Shown here piece after piece: positions 1 to 10,916 of a stretch of 64,000 bases of DNA (its first letter is position 1; each line of letters starts with the position of its first letter). The DNA is from Fistulifera solaris. Lineage: Eukaryota; Bacillariophyta; Bacillariophyceae; Naviculales; Stauroneidaceae. The position numbers were made by a program, and so were the translations under genes. The stretch is from the NCBI GenBank assembly GCA_030295235.1, contig AP026137.1, forward strand, positions 62,001 through 126,000. The letters are read 5' to 3'. Under the pieces are notes generated by a model, which worked only from the letters and a program-made list of their open reading frames with translations, ran no database searches and was not told the DNA's origin.

Positions 1-1486
1 ATCATGTCGGCGTGATGGGACATCAACAATTCCGTGTATCGAAAATTCGACGAAGCCCTTTCCGTCAAAGCCTTTACTACCAGAAACGAACGAGTTGCCG
101 TCTGCTTTGTTTTCACAAGCGAAGCTGATCCATTGTAAAAATCATTGAGCGCGTAGAGTTTATCGATGGTAGTTCCATTTGTGATTCTCGTTCCGAATTC
201 GTCCACAACGTTAATCTTTCGATTGCGCGACAACAGTTTCTCGAGCCAGATATACTGGAAATTGTTTTGCGGAAAGACACCTCTGCTTTTGTTGCTGATG
301 TCCACAACAAACGTTTGTAATGCGGTGTGCTCCTCCATTGCCTCTAGTATACTTCCCAAGTGGGCGACCCAATCGAAACACCTAGAATAACCACTCAAAT
401 CCAAGTACGTCAATTGCGAGTTGGTGCGAATCGCACGCACCAATGCTTCGGCTACCGGCGCCACCGAAGGAAACGAAAATATAAGCGAGCAGCTAAAGAC
501 AAAATTTAGTCTTTCGAAATGCCCTAATTCCGCCACCCGATCCCAAAACGCAATCAGTATTTCCTGCCAATCATCTAAATCTCCGTCGGCAAAAACTTTG
601 AACTTGAGATCTTTCGCCACGATATCGAGGTCATGAAAGTCCTCTGCTTCGATCTGTTCCAAATCGACTGCACAATCCACGGCATTCACCTTGGCGGAAA
701 GGAAATCAACAACAAAATCATCATCTGGCATGTGGACAAAAAGCGTGTCGAACATCCCCTCTAGTTCCAAAAGACGCTCCAAATTAGCGCTACTAAAAGG
801 CATTCCTGTAATACCCAGCGATCCGAAAGGAGATTGTCGTTTCTCAAGTGTGTCCACGAAAGCCTTTCCCTTGTCTTTGAAACCAAAGTCACCCTTTCTC
901 CTATGAATTAGTCTCAAATGGAAAGGATACGGTCGCGTTGCCAGAACCAGGGCCTGACTGGCACTCAAAATTCCTGTATTAAAGTGGAAGCGTCGCTGGG
1001 GGCTCGCATCTAAAATGCGAGCTAGTTTTATTGCTTTCAGAGAGGCAAACAGAAAGTTATTCTCGAAACCGTAAATTAGGAAATCCAAATAATCGACATG
1101 GCTTTCATCTGAATGCTGAAGAGACAGGAACCAAGTTGCCGTCTCGGCAATTGCTTTATCGGTTTTACCAAATATAGCAAACTTTAACTTGTCTTCGTGA
1201 CTAACTTCATCATCATCGTAAATGTTGAAACACAACCTGCGTTCATCATATTGCCCGTAAGCGGTCCGGCCTATACTAAGGATCGTTTCATTTGCACGCC
1301 AAACGGAAATATTGTCGTACGACTTCCATTCAACATCATCGAAATAAGCAGGCTCGCGCAAGAATCTGTGCAGCGAAAGGTTTCCGTAAAAGCGACCGAC
1401 AGAAAATCCTTTTGTTCGGCCGAAAATTCCTCGGGGGGAATGAGTTCGAAGAATGCGTCATCAACAGCTTTCTTCTCCTCCATCAT
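1..1486 (-). pseudogene. LRR-like family member, 3' end off the window, one frame break
   Basis: Family copy cut by the left window edge. The start is the Met pair at 1481-1486, followed by an acidic lead and M1 (FFELIPPEEFSAEQ). M2 (FLREPAYFDD, then VWRANETI), M3 (FGKTDKAIAETATWFLSL), M4 (ILDASPQR, LVLATRPYPF), M5, M6 and M7 (VAELGHFERL) follow, then M8 (WLEKLLSRNRKINVVDE, ITNGTTIDKLYALNDF) and the start of M9 (TELLMSHHADM) at the edge. The reading frame shifts by one base near 1395-1400 between M1 and M2. The in-frame hydrophobic stretch at 1487-1573 is probably non-coding leader, since other members start just before M1. Function unknown; the fold is probably a leucine-rich-repeat solenoid (inference). 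Confidence 0.8.
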
Positions 1487-1625
1487 TCCCTGCTCCAGAA
1501 CTTCAAAGAAATAACGCAAGACGATAACAAACGAGAAAATTATCAGTTTCAATATCAGGAAGAGGGCAACCAAGAAAATGAAAATGCCGAGAAATAACGG
1601 AATCGATGGGGCGCACTGCAGCGAA

Positions 1626-1832
1626 TGAGTGTGGTGTTTACACGTTCCCAGAAAATCTGGGTGATGGGTGTTATCACGTTCCCAGATAATCTGGGTGAGT
1701 GGTGTTTTCCCGTTCCCAGATAATCCGGGCGTGTTGTGTTTTCACGTTCCCAGAAAATCTGGGTGATGGGTGTTTTCGCATGTCCAGAAAATCTGGGAGA
1801 GTTGTGTTTTCACTTTCCCAGAAAATCTACAG
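1626..1832 (+). repeat. Hairpin direct-repeat array 1 (about 6 units)
   Basis: About six head-to-tail units of 32-36 bp. Each carries TGTTTTCACGTTCCCAGAAA plus an inverted-repeat core CCCAGA-AAA-TCTGGG that can form a 6-bp stem. Units differ by a few substitutions (AAA to TAA in the loop, TCTGGG to TCCGGG), so the array is old or diverging. It lies immediately upstream of the start of the family copy ending at 1486. Confidence 0.9.
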
Positions 1833-2128
1833 CTGGTTGCATAGCGGCACTATTCATTCTCATGTAGCCCGGTACAAATTCTACACAGCGCCAAAAAAAT
1901 GATGAAGTCTTCTTTATTGTTAAATATTTATTCCTAATTTTCCTGAAATGCGGATGCTTTTTCGACATTTGACTGAATTTTCCACTGGTTTTTCTCTTTT
2001 GGCACAAATATTTTTTTCTTTCTTTCAGAAACTCCGATTTCTGAATCACTGTACCACAATTAATTTCCATTACCGTTTAATTTATCGTATAAAAATCCCA
2101 TGTTAGATATCTTTTGTGCAAAACGAGA

Positions 2129-2198
2129 TCAGGCACGATATTAATATGACTAAATTCAGATTTTCAAGAGGAATGATATTGGTAATTATCGTGCCTGA
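2129..2198. repeat. 12-bp inverted repeat, 70-bp hairpin
   Basis: TCAGGCACGATA at 2129-2140 is matched by its exact reverse complement TATCGTGCCTGA at 2187-2198, with an AT-rich 46-base loop. It sits in gene-free DNA between hairpin arrays 1 and 2. It could be a short terminal-inverted-repeat relic or a structured RNA; no coding content is seen. Confidence 0.6.
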
Positions 2199-2458
2199 CT
2201 TGGCTTTTTTGACGAACCTCTGACATTTTTTCTACACAAGTCCGCGGAACTGCTTTGTCGAAGACGATAATGACTTATATTTTTCCTCTTAATTTGTTTT
2301 ATTTAACCATATAATTATCGTTTTTCATTGATCTAATTTAGAATGAAAAAATATCATGAAAAGTTTTTGCCGCAAAGACGCGATATTTTCTAGTGAGTGT
2401 AGAAAGTGTACCAAACCGACGTGGGTCAGTGACTCCAAACAAACAGCTGTACAGTAGG

Positions 2459-2705
2459 ATTGTTGTGTTTTCACATTCCCAGAACCCAGAAATTCTGGGA
2501 GTGTGGTGTTTTCACGTTCCCAGAAAAACTGGGAGTGTGGTGTTTTCACGTTCCCAGAAAAACTGGGTGAATGGTGTTTTCACGTTCCCAGAAAATCTGA
2601 GCGATTGTTGTTTTCACTTTCCCAGAAAATCTGGGTTAGTGGTGTTTTCACCTTCCTAGAAAATCTGAGCGATCGTTGTCTTCACGTCACCAGAAAATTC
2701 ATCGC
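2459..2705 (+). repeat. Hairpin direct-repeat array 2 (about 7 units)
   Basis: Seven tandem units of about 34 bp, same family and orientation as the array at 1626-1832 (GGTGTTTTCACGTTCCCAGA followed by AAATCTGGG or AAACTGGG). The first unit is expanded and contains a second stem, CCCAGAAATTCTGGG. The array ends about 30 bp from the stop codon of the family gene at 2736-4373, so it may lie in that gene's 3' flank or transcript. Confidence 0.9.
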
Positions 2706-2735
2706 GTGTGTGCAAAGGAGTATAGACCCTAATTA

Positions 2736-4373
2736 CTAGAGTTTTGTAGAAGTTCGGGATGCTTTTGTTGCAACAAGTGACAACTGAGTTGTACCCTTGC
2801 GTTTCAAAGAGCCACCGCTTTCTGCAACAGCACCCGACAAAGTTTCCTCCATCGATGATTCAATAGAAGCAACAATATGATTCAAATTTAAACTGTGAAT
2901 GAACTCACATAACGTGTCGGTATGATTTGAGAGCAGAAGTGCTGCCTGTGGAAGATTCCCCTTAGCTTGATTCACTAACGCCTCCGCCACCAGCAAAGGT
3001 CTCAATGATACCGATTCTGCACGAAGTGATGCCAATCCATTGTAAATGGCATTGAGTCGATACAGTTTGTCGATGATAGGCCCATTTGAACACTTTCTGT
3101 CACAAAGATCAATAACAGTGATCTGTCGATTGCGTGAAAGCAAACTTTGTAGCCAAGAATATTTTCGGTCCTCGAGAAACGGATAGAAACGCAAAACAAA
3201 TGTCCGTAGTCCTTTGTGTTCCTCCATGGCCTTGAACACATCCTGCATATGCGGATCCCAATCGTAACGATCTTCAGTATCCTTCAAGTTCAAGTACTGT
3301 AAATTGGGATTGCTTTGGATTGCCCGGATCAATGCATCCGCAACACGGGCCATCTTGTCGATTGACATGCGTTCGGGGCGATGGTTCCAGTGATCAACGG
3401 ATAACGTCAGCTTTTCAAAGTGCCCCAGATCCGCAATACGGTTCAAAAGCGAAATCAAAGGCGCATCCCAGCTCCATGCAGGGAAGTCATCCAAATAAAA
3501 TTCTAATGTGAGATCTTTTGCCGGAATATTAAGGGAATCAAAGGCGTTCGGTTGAATATGCTCAAAATCGATGCAGTAGTCGAGCGCATTCACCTTGGCC
3601 GAGAGCGGAAGAAGAACCAAGTCTTCCTCCAGATAATTGAGTTTTAGCTTTTGAAGTACATCAAGATTCAGAAGACGCTCCAAATTCGAGCGAGTAAAGT
3701 GTATATCATCTTTGTGACAGTTAATACAAAGCGAGCCGAAGGATGATCGTCGTTTCTCCAACGCATCGACAAAAGCTGTTCCGTCATCTTCGAAACGAAA
3801 ATGCTTCATTGGAAGCTCCCAATCTAACGGATAAGGCCGTGTTGCTAGAATAACCGACTGCTCAGCGTTAAATATGCCATCCGCAAAATGGACCTTCCTA
3901 GACGGATTTGCATCCAATATCTGAGCGAGCTGCTCGGGTTGAATGGCCCTCAAGTCGAATTTATCTACATGCCGAATACTGATTTCGAAACACGTGTACT
4001 CTTCGGGATGTTTCAGTGCCATGAAAAACGTGAGAGTCTCTGCAATGGCTGCTTCTTTCCTGCCGGATATTCTGACGAATAGTTTCGTTTTTTTCGCGGT
4101 AGTCTTCATCGCAAAATTTATTTCTTTTTGAAAGAAAATTGTGGTATCATAATGACACACCGAAATGACAGTGCCGTTCTCGCGCCAAATATCAAACTGC
4201 GGATACTGTTCAAGATCGATCTCCTCCGACTGGCCGGGCTCTCGTCGAAATCGGTAGATCGGCACATTCTTCAAATATTCCGGTCGAAAATAATACGGCT
4301 TGTGCTTCGACACCATTTGATCTTTTGTAATGAGTTCCAAAAGTGAATCACCGTCTTCTACTTGCTCCATCAT
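2736..4373 (-). CDS. Intact LRR-like family protein (545 aa)
   Basis: One of two unbroken copies and a good reference for the family. The Met pair opens an acidic lead, then M1 (LLELITKDQMVS, about residues 11-22). M2 (YRFRREPGQSEEIDL, then IWRENGTVIS) lies at about 55-93. The M3 equivalent is degenerate (AAIAETLTFFMAL). M4 (QILDANPSRK, QSVILATRPYPL) and M5 (DDGTAFVDALEKRRSSFGSL) follow, then M6, M7 (IADLGHFEKLTL, ALIRAIQSNPNLQYLNL), M8 (SLLSRNRQITVIDL) and M9 (LLLSNHTDTLCEFI). The end (SLKRKGTTQLSLVATKASRT) is a degenerate basic M10 tail. No signal peptide or membrane segment is seen, so a cytosolic or nuclear LRR-like protein is the best inference. Hairpin array 2 lies about 30 bp past the stop. 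Confidence 0.88.
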   Translation of the reverse strand: MMEQVEDGDSLLELITKDQMVSKHKPYYFRPEYLKNVPIYRFRREPGQSEEIDLEQYPQFDIWRENGTVISVCHYDTTIFFQKEINFAMKTTAKKTKLFVRISGRKEAAIAETLTFFMALKHPEEYTCFEISIRHVDKFDLRAIQPEQLAQILDANPSRKVHFADGIFNAEQSVILATRPYPLDWELPMKHFRFEDDGTAFVDALEKRRSSFGSLCINCHKDDIHFTRSNLERLLNLDVLQKLKLNYLEEDLVLLPLSAKVNALDYCIDFEHIQPNAFDSLNIPAKDLTLEFYLDDFPAWSWDAPLISLLNRIADLGHFEKLTLSVDHWNHRPERMSIDKMARVADALIRAIQSNPNLQYLNLKDTEDRYDWDPHMQDVFKAMEEHKGLRTFVLRFYPFLEDRKYSWLQSLLSRNRQITVIDLCDRKCSNGPIIDKLYRLNAIYNGLASLRAESVSLRPLLVAEALVNQAKGNLPQAALLLSNHTDTLCEFIHSLNLNHIVASIESSMEETLSGAVAESGGSLKRKGTTQLSLVATKASRTSTKL

Positions 4374-4823
4374 TAATCAATAAGAAAGAGAACGCTTAAG
4401 AATGCAGCAAGTCGGACGAGAAAGGGATGCGAAGGCGAATAATGGAAGGAGCAACAATAAAAATTTTGAGGCGCAAAAATATTGCCCGCGCCGATAATGA
4501 CGCGAGCGTCACGCGTCACAGGAGACAGGAGTAATAAGTAGAAACCCTTACTCCTATGCGCGCGCCAACAACGTGTAAGTACGTAGTAATGTTTCTACTA
4601 CGTAGTACAAAGAAGAAGTCCGTTGGAAGTACCGGTTGGCACAGGCAAATTTAAGCATAAAACCGCTTCTAACCTAAGTATCCATGATGTTGGCTTTCGC
4701 GGGTGATCCGCCATCGAGATCGTCGTCCATGAACAATTTTTTATTAAAACCCTTCATGTAAGCTTCTAACTCTGATCATGCAGTTTACACAGATGATCAC
4801 CGTTTAAGAACTACCAGTACTAG
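4374..4823. other. Gene-free upstream region with a short inverted repeat
   Basis: No coding sequence supported. TACGTAGTA at 4580-4588 faces TACTACGTA at 4596-4604 across a 7-base loop, and the stretch just before it is GCG-rich (about 4480-4565). This is the 5' side of the intact gene at 2736-4373. Confidence 0.5.
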
Positions 4824-5345
4824 CTACTCCAATTGAGCTACTTTCGTTGCAGGACATGATTCTGAAACGATTTGTGTTCGCTTCAAAGCATACCTTTCGT
4901 GAGGAATTTCCGACCTTGATGAGCTGGTGTATTCAATCGCTGCGTCGGTAGCAGCATCAATCAATTCAAGATCTAGAACACTAACGAGCTCACACAACAT
5001 GTCGGTGTGAAAGGACGTCAACTGAGCCGTATACTTAAAGTCAGAGGAAGCGCCGTTGCCACCAGTAACGGCCTCAGAGTTGCAGACTCTTGTACACGTC
5101 TTGTCGTTCGGTTGTAAATGTAGTTCTGCAGATGTCTATGGTTGTCCAAATGGTGATTCTCGTGACCCCTTGTCCAATACGACGAGGTTGCGTTTGCGTG
5201 AAAGAAGCCGCTCGAGCCAGAAGTAGTTTGGATCCTTCTGAGGCGGGTAGGAGTTCACAAATAAGAGTTTGCAGCCCTGGATGTTCCTCTATCCCTTGCA
5301 AAACGACTCGCAGGTTGGTGTGCCAATGAATGTGAAAGAGATGCG
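4824..5345 (-). pseudogene. LRR-like family relic (C-terminal third)
   Basis: Decayed 3' part of a family copy. Read on the minus strand, M7 is visible at the right end (VVLQGIEEHPGLQTL), then an M8-like segment (the ERLLSRKRN type, in shifted frames, about 5170-5220) and M9 near 4960-5020 (TSFHTDMLCELVSVLDLELID). Several frame changes separate these, and M1-M6 are missing. The ending is not the usual KRK tail. It lies between an intact copy and a gene-poor stretch, and looks like a truncated duplicate. Confidence 0.65.
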
Positions 5346-6340
5346 TGTCAACAGTACAGTATACCCTGATAAAAGAATAGATGTTTTGGCAAAAGCGCGT
5401 GGCGATGTTTGGCGCGCATAAGAGTACGGTCAACGCTATAGTCAGAATAAACTATACGATGGCTTAGTACGAATTGTTACCAAGCGGTACTCGCGGCTGC
5501 CTAAACCAACATAAAGCATCAAAGCAAATTCTCACTATGGGATAGCTTTGTTGTTCTGTTACCAGTACCGAGTGGCACTCACGACTTCAAACAAGGATAG
5601 AGCATCCGAGTAAAATGTCACTATGGGATAATAAGAAAAATGAAGATGAGTCACGGGACACGTTGTGTCACGATTCACGATGTATCTTGCACTTATTATT
5701 GCATCGCATCATGTAGTTTCATTTGTGCGTTTCATCGCTTTTCATTGCCTAAAAGCGCATAGGATAGAATATATAAAATAACCTTCACGCGCTAATGAAT
5801 GCCAAGAGTCGTGTCGCCAAGGAATTGCAGAAACGACAAATAAATGGAACCTAGTCTAGTTGGCACGTTTGGTTGAACAAGCGCTCGCTTGTCGTCGTCA
5901 TCGTAAGACGTCGACATCATCGCTGCTGAAGAAATGCCGGCAGCGAAGATGATGAATAAATTGGGCTGCCATCGAAAAATCACAGAAAAAGCCTGTCAGG
6001 CCATAACGCCGATGGAGGAACTGGTACCTGGTATTGCTTGCCGTGTCGCTTTCTTTTGCGGGCGGGTTATATCCAAGTTCCGAAGACTGTGTGTATGCGT
6101 CAACGAGGTTCAAACGGGGCTCATTTCTTGACGGAACAAGATTGGAATCCAAACGATTGCAACGTTGTATTCCCCACAGCAAATAGACGTAACGAGTAAG
6201 TGGCTATGAAGAGAAGCACTGTGTGGCTGTGCTTGTTTCAAGGAGGGCGCGAAACGTCGTACAGGCACGACTCGTCGTGACGGAACTTCCGCCATTGCAG
6301 TTGCTTGCCTGACGTCTTGTTTTTCGTTCTCCGCAGTTTC
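5346..6340. other. Gene-poor region before the secreted protein gene
   Basis: No convincing gene seen. The phrase CTCACTATGGGATA or TGTCACTATGGGATA occurs twice about 120 bp apart (near 5490 and 5615), and related AGTCACTATGGG occurs near 11120 upstream of another family copy. The stretch just before 6341 is the likely promoter and leader of the downstream secreted protein gene. Confidence 0.4.
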
Positions 6341-7001
6341 ATGCAGATCTTCTCCGCAACAACACTAGTTTATGCTGTATTTCTTTTGGCAATCATCCTT
6401 GCAGCCTTTGCTCAACTCGAAGATCAGGAGCCCTGTACGACAAGTTCGGAATGCGTATCTAATTGTTGCACTGAGTTCTACACCGAGGGGATACGGAAGT
6501 GCACCAATCTTAACTATGATCTCATCGACCCCTCTGACCAAGGGTGCGTCGAAGACATCAGTCCCCGCTCCAACGAAACAATCATGTGGAACTGTTACGA
6601 AAAAGATACAATGCGTTTTATTGGAGGTATGTTGTATCCGGATTTCAGTGATGCCAGCGATGCTTGTAATTATTTGTATTATGAATGTATTGCCGTCGGT
6701 TGTTGTCGCGCGGAAAAGGTTGGTTTGCAGCTGAATAATGCGGAGACAACTGGTCCTCCCACTCCTCCTCCCGCATCGTCCGCATCTCCGCCCCCATCTC
6801 CTTCCGAGTCACCGAAAGTCGCCCTTCGCACGCCCCCCGCCTGCTGTTTATAACGGCGATACCACCGAACAAAAGGATGATCCAAATTACGCTGTGATTA
6901 TTGTTGCGTTTTTGGGAGCACTGGGAGGAATTGTAATATCCATTACAATTTTTCAAATTGAGACTTGCAACGTACATTTTAATTTCCGACGTACGCAGTG
7001 A
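6341..7001 (+). CDS. Secreted Cys-rich, Pro-rich, single-TM protein; one frame break
   Basis: The ATG at 6341 opens a clear signal peptide (MQIFSATTLVYAVFLLAIIL, cleavage likely after AFA). An ectodomain with about eleven cysteines follows (PC, EC, NCC, KC, GC, NC, AC, EC, GCC), then a Pro/Ser linker and a membrane segment (YAVIIVAFLGALGGIVISIT) with a short basic tail. The frame changes within the Pro-rich linker (6735-6847, possibly at the C6 run 6833-6838). This may be an indel or a very short intron. The layout of Cys-rich domain, Pro stalk, TM and a juxtamembrane ETC tripeptide repeats at the C-terminus of the VWA protein at 15374-17368. A surface or wall-associated role is inferred; no enzyme motif is seen. 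Confidence 0.7.
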
Positions 7002-7131
7002 AAGAGGAAAAAAGATAAACCTCCTTGTGTTGGTTTTGGCCTGACGCAAGTTTTGCTGTTGAATCGAGTGTTCACCCACCACAAGTCGGGCCCACGAAGA
7101 TCGATAATATGTTATAGATTATAAAATAGTC

Positions 7132-8760
7132 TCAAACAAGAGATTTGGCCGCTTTCTTTACAGCGTGCGACGGCTGACTCCTCATTTTCCGTTTCGATGG
7201 ACTTCTATTTATTTTCTCCGTTCCACTTGCGATAGCAGCAGCGTTGTCGTCGTTCAAGCGACCAACAAACTCACACAATACGTCAATGTGATCGGAAAGC
7301 AAGATCGCTGTACAAGGAAAGCGCATCGAAGCCTTTTCGACTAACGCCATTCCTACGAGGCACGGTCGCACCGCAGTAGGCTCTTGGACGAGTTTCGGCG
7401 ATCCATGATACAACCGATTCAGCTGATAAATCGCATCAATGGTCGTGTGATTGGTGATGATGTGGCCGGTAATGTCCACAACCGTGATGTCTCGGTTGCG
7501 AGACAGCAACTGCTCGAGCGCGTCATACTCAAAGTCCTCGAAATGCCAGGCGTGGATCGCAAAAGTACGCAGTCCGCTGTGACGTTCGACGGCCTCGTAA
7601 ATATCTCGTGTGTGAGAAACTAAATCGATATAACGATCGAGCGAGCTTATATCCAAAACCGTCAACTGCGGATTGGCGTCGATGGCGTCAACGAGAGAAT
7701 CGGCAACCCGTGATAAGTCCACACTGTTCATATACCGCATGTCTTCTTCGTCCTCCCATTTCGAGCTCGCGCACAAATACAATCGTTCCAAATGACCCAA
7801 TTCCGCCACGCGGTCCAAGAATGCTTCCAGAGAATTAATCAAGTTGTCATCGTCCACTGACAAGGTGATGTCTTTTGCGAAAATTTCGAGAGAATCAAAA
7901 TCATCAGAATCCACATCCTTGGACTGGATGTTATAGTCCAGAATGTGTACCTTGGCCGAAAGGGGCATTAAGGCACATTCCTCGCCTACAGATCGGATGG
8001 CGAGCTTCTCCAAGACATCCAACTGTAAGAGGCGTTTTAGATTGTCACGACAAAACGGCATATCTTCGGCATCGCATTCGATCGCTAGTGAGCCAAACGA
8101 AGCTTGTCGCGTGGCGAGTGCATCCACAAAGACGGTTCTTCCGTCCTTTAAGGCGAAATAGCCATAGCTCGAGGAAAGGCGCAAATGATGGGCGCGTGTC
8201 GCCACAATCACAGATTGTTGCGTATTCCACGTTCCCGTCTGAAGCGATACAACTCGTTGCGATTCGCATCCAAGATCTGAGCCAGCTGCTCCGGCTGAAG
8301 TGCGAAAACATCAAATTAAAACTTTCCGTCCCCTATGGTATCGAAGGAATAAATTTCGAGACCGGCATTTTGATTGCGCCCGATGTGCTTGAGAGACCAG
8401 AAAAACGTCGCGGTTTCCGCAATGGCGGCATCGGTGGTACCGAAAATAGTGAACATGGTCTGCTCCGAGTGATGCTGGATATTCAGCAATGTAAAAGACA
8501 GTTTGCGCGCTCGAAATTGCGAACTCGACGCGTGACCCATGCAGATGAGCGTCCCATTTTCCCGCCAAATGATTTACCGAAAGAATACAATTCTTTGCCG
8601 ATCGCATCCAGATCTGTCGGTTCTTTTCGAAACCGGTGAAAGGAAGTATTGATTTTGTAGGTTTCTTTCTCGCGAAACGCCTGTTGCGCGGGTGAAAACT
8701 GTTGTCGAGAATGGGTTCGAGAAAGGGCGAATCATCGTCATTTTCGTTTCGTTTCTCCAT
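7132..8760 (-). pseudogene. LRR-like family copy, several frame breaks
   Basis: Start Met at 8760 (MEKRNENDDDSPFLEPIL). M1-M2 are spread over more than one frame. M3 is clean (FGTTDAAIAETATFFWSL, about 8400-8450). The frame then changes again before M4 (QSVIVATRAHHL, about 8190-8215). From about 8211 to 7132 one frame holds M5 (KDGRTVFVDALATRQASFGSL), M6 (ALMPLSAKVHILDY), M7 (VAELGHLERLYL, LVDAIDANPQLTVLDIS), M8 (LLSRNRDITVVDI) and M9 (AILLSDHIDVLCEFVG). The tail KRKMRSQPSHAVKKAAKS is a good example of M10. At least three breaks lie in the N-terminal third, while the C-terminal 359 codons are open. Confidence 0.8.
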
Positions 8761-9206
8761 TTCTTTCGTTTTCTTCTAACAACTTTCATCAGAATTTGAA
8801 ACTCGACTAATCAAAAAAGAATTCTTTGTCAGTAAATCGATTAAATGAAGCGGTGTCTACTTATTATGATTCGTTCAATGTCAATGAAAGAATGACAAAA
8901 TGCGACGGTGCTCAACAAGCAAAATAAAGTCGTTCGGACGACGACTCGCGACTCAAAAATCCAGTCAGAAGAGCTAAGCTTATTACACTACCTTACATAG
9001 ACCTACTTTAGTAAAAGAAAAAAATACTCCGTAACAAGATTTCATCTCAACGACACACCAATCAATACCAGTAGAGCTTGTTGTACTTTTTGTTACAAAA
9101 TGGAGGTAAGTTTATGAGAGAATGGCAGGAAGGTGGGTTGCAAGACCGACAAATCATATACAGCAACGTTTCAGGCTTTAAAGCTCTAGAAATATCCACC
9201 AGTGCC

Positions 9207-10916
9207 TTACGAATCTTTTTGACCTGAGGACTCATTTCGAGCTTTTTTCTTATCATCACGTGGCGGCTGTGCATGCCGTTTGCGTTTCGGTACATTCGTT
9301 ACAGCAGATTCTGGGTGATAAGGGACAACCGAGACTATTTTTTCCGCTTCGATTGTCGCTGCATCATCATCATTGCGAATGAAGTCATCCAGAAACTGGC
9401 ACAGAGTGTCGACATGATTCGATACTAGAAGTGCCGTGTACTGAGCGTTGTGTAAGCCACTCTCTAGCAAAGCCGACGCCACTAATACAGGTCGCCAATC
9501 GTACGACTCTTTGACTAGCTTCGTCAACCCACAATTAAATCGATTGAGCGCATAGATTCTGTCGATGGTGGTACCATTGGTTATCTTCTCGCCTTTTTGA
9601 TCAAGTACGGAAATATTTCGATATTTCGTGAAAGCAATTTTTCCAAGGCGGAGTAATCCATTAGCGAATAATCCGGCACCACTATATCATCATCGAACCA
9701 ATCGTAATATTCGTCGCCATTGATGGTCACTAGACGAAACGTACGGAGTTCTTTGCGTTCTTCCAAGGCCTCACAAATAGCTGGTAAATGGCGAACTATA
9801 TCTACCCAGTCCAATTCGAAAGTCAAATGTGTCAGTTTCGGATTAGCCTTGATGAAATGGATCAAGGCGTTAGCAATAGGAGCTGTAACCTCGACTGCGG
9901 AGAACTCTTCATGATTTGCATTTGAATGCAAAGCCAATACAAAAGTGAACTTTGTAAAATGACCTAAAGTAGCCGTGCGATTCAGCACTGCGATCAAAAC
10001 TGATCGCAGGCTTCCCAAACTTCCGATGAGGCATAGACACTGAGATTTTTTGCCGGAATCGCAAGAGAACGGAAATCGTCAGGTCGCACATCATCTGCAT
10101 CGAAGCTGACTTCGAGAGAGTTCACTTTGGCAGAGAATGGAAGAAGAACTTGCGTCTCGTCCAGATTTCTTATGACAAGCTTGTCAAACACTTCAAGTGC
10201 AAGAAGCTGTTTCATATTTTCTTGACTAAATACTGAGTCTGTAATGGTCTCAATGCATAGATGCCAAACAGAGACTTCCGCTTCGCAAGTGCTTCGACGA
10301 ACGCTGTTCCATTATCTACAAAGTTGAAGTCGCCAATTTTCCTGCCAAATGTCAATCGAAGCGGATAGGATCGCGTTGCCAAGACAACGGCTTGCTGCAC
10401 AGTCCATGTTCCTTCATCGATAGTAATCATGCGTTGCGGATTTGCATCCAAGATTCGAGCGAGCTGTTCCGGTTGGAGTGCAGCAAAGTCAAAACTGGGA
10501 ACACCGTCGAACCGGCAATAACCGATCTCGAGACCGGCCTTCTTGCGGCCCTTGAAATGCGGGAGAGACCAAAACCAAGTTGCTGTTTCAGCAATTGCGG
10601 CGTCTGATGTACCATAAATGGCAAATTGCCATTTCTTCTTGTGCTTTCCGACATCATAGAGAGCAAAGAATAGCTTTCGCTCTTGATAAAGCATATCCGC
10701 AGACGCTGACGCAAATTATCGTCCCATTTTCCCGCCAAATCGACATGCAGTGACGAATTTCTGGAGAAAGTTCATCGAGAGCACTCGGTTCTCGTACAAG
10801 TTTGTAAATCGGTATCCCGAATCCGTGCGTTTCTTTCTCGCGAAATGCCCTCTGCTCGTTCGAGAGTCGTTCCTTCGGAATGAGTTCGAGAAATTTTCTT
10901 GTTTGATTTCTTCCAT
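9207..10916 (-). pseudogene. LRR-like family copy, about four frame breaks
   Basis: Start ATG at 10914-10916 (MEEIKQE), with a frame change almost at once. M1 is FLELIPKERLSNEQRAF, M2 LVREPSALDEL and IWRENGTIIC, M3 YGTSDAAIAETATWFWSL, M4 QLARILDANPQR and QAVVLATRSYPL. M5, M6 (VLLPFSAKVNSL) and M7 (TATLGHFTKF) follow, then a damaged M8 and M9 (TALLVSNHVDTLCQFL). The tail is KRKRHAQPPRDDKKKARN. Breaks lie near the start, between M2 and M3, between M5 and M6, and in M6/M7 and M8. It is the closest relative of the copy at 19956-21627, and homology extends into the 5' flank. Confidence 0.8.

Noticed and set aside
1487-1573. Hydrophobic N-terminal extension as a signal anchor
   Set aside because: Other members start just before M1 and none has a membrane segment, so this is probably leader DNA that happens to be open.
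1626-2705. CRISPR array (regular hairpin repeats)
   Set aside because: Units are contiguous with no unique spacers, drift in sequence and length, no cas genes are present and the DNA is eukaryotic.
6645-7082. Minus-strand 145-codon frame
   Set aside because: It is antisense to the secreted protein with its signal peptide and TM segment, which is the better reading.
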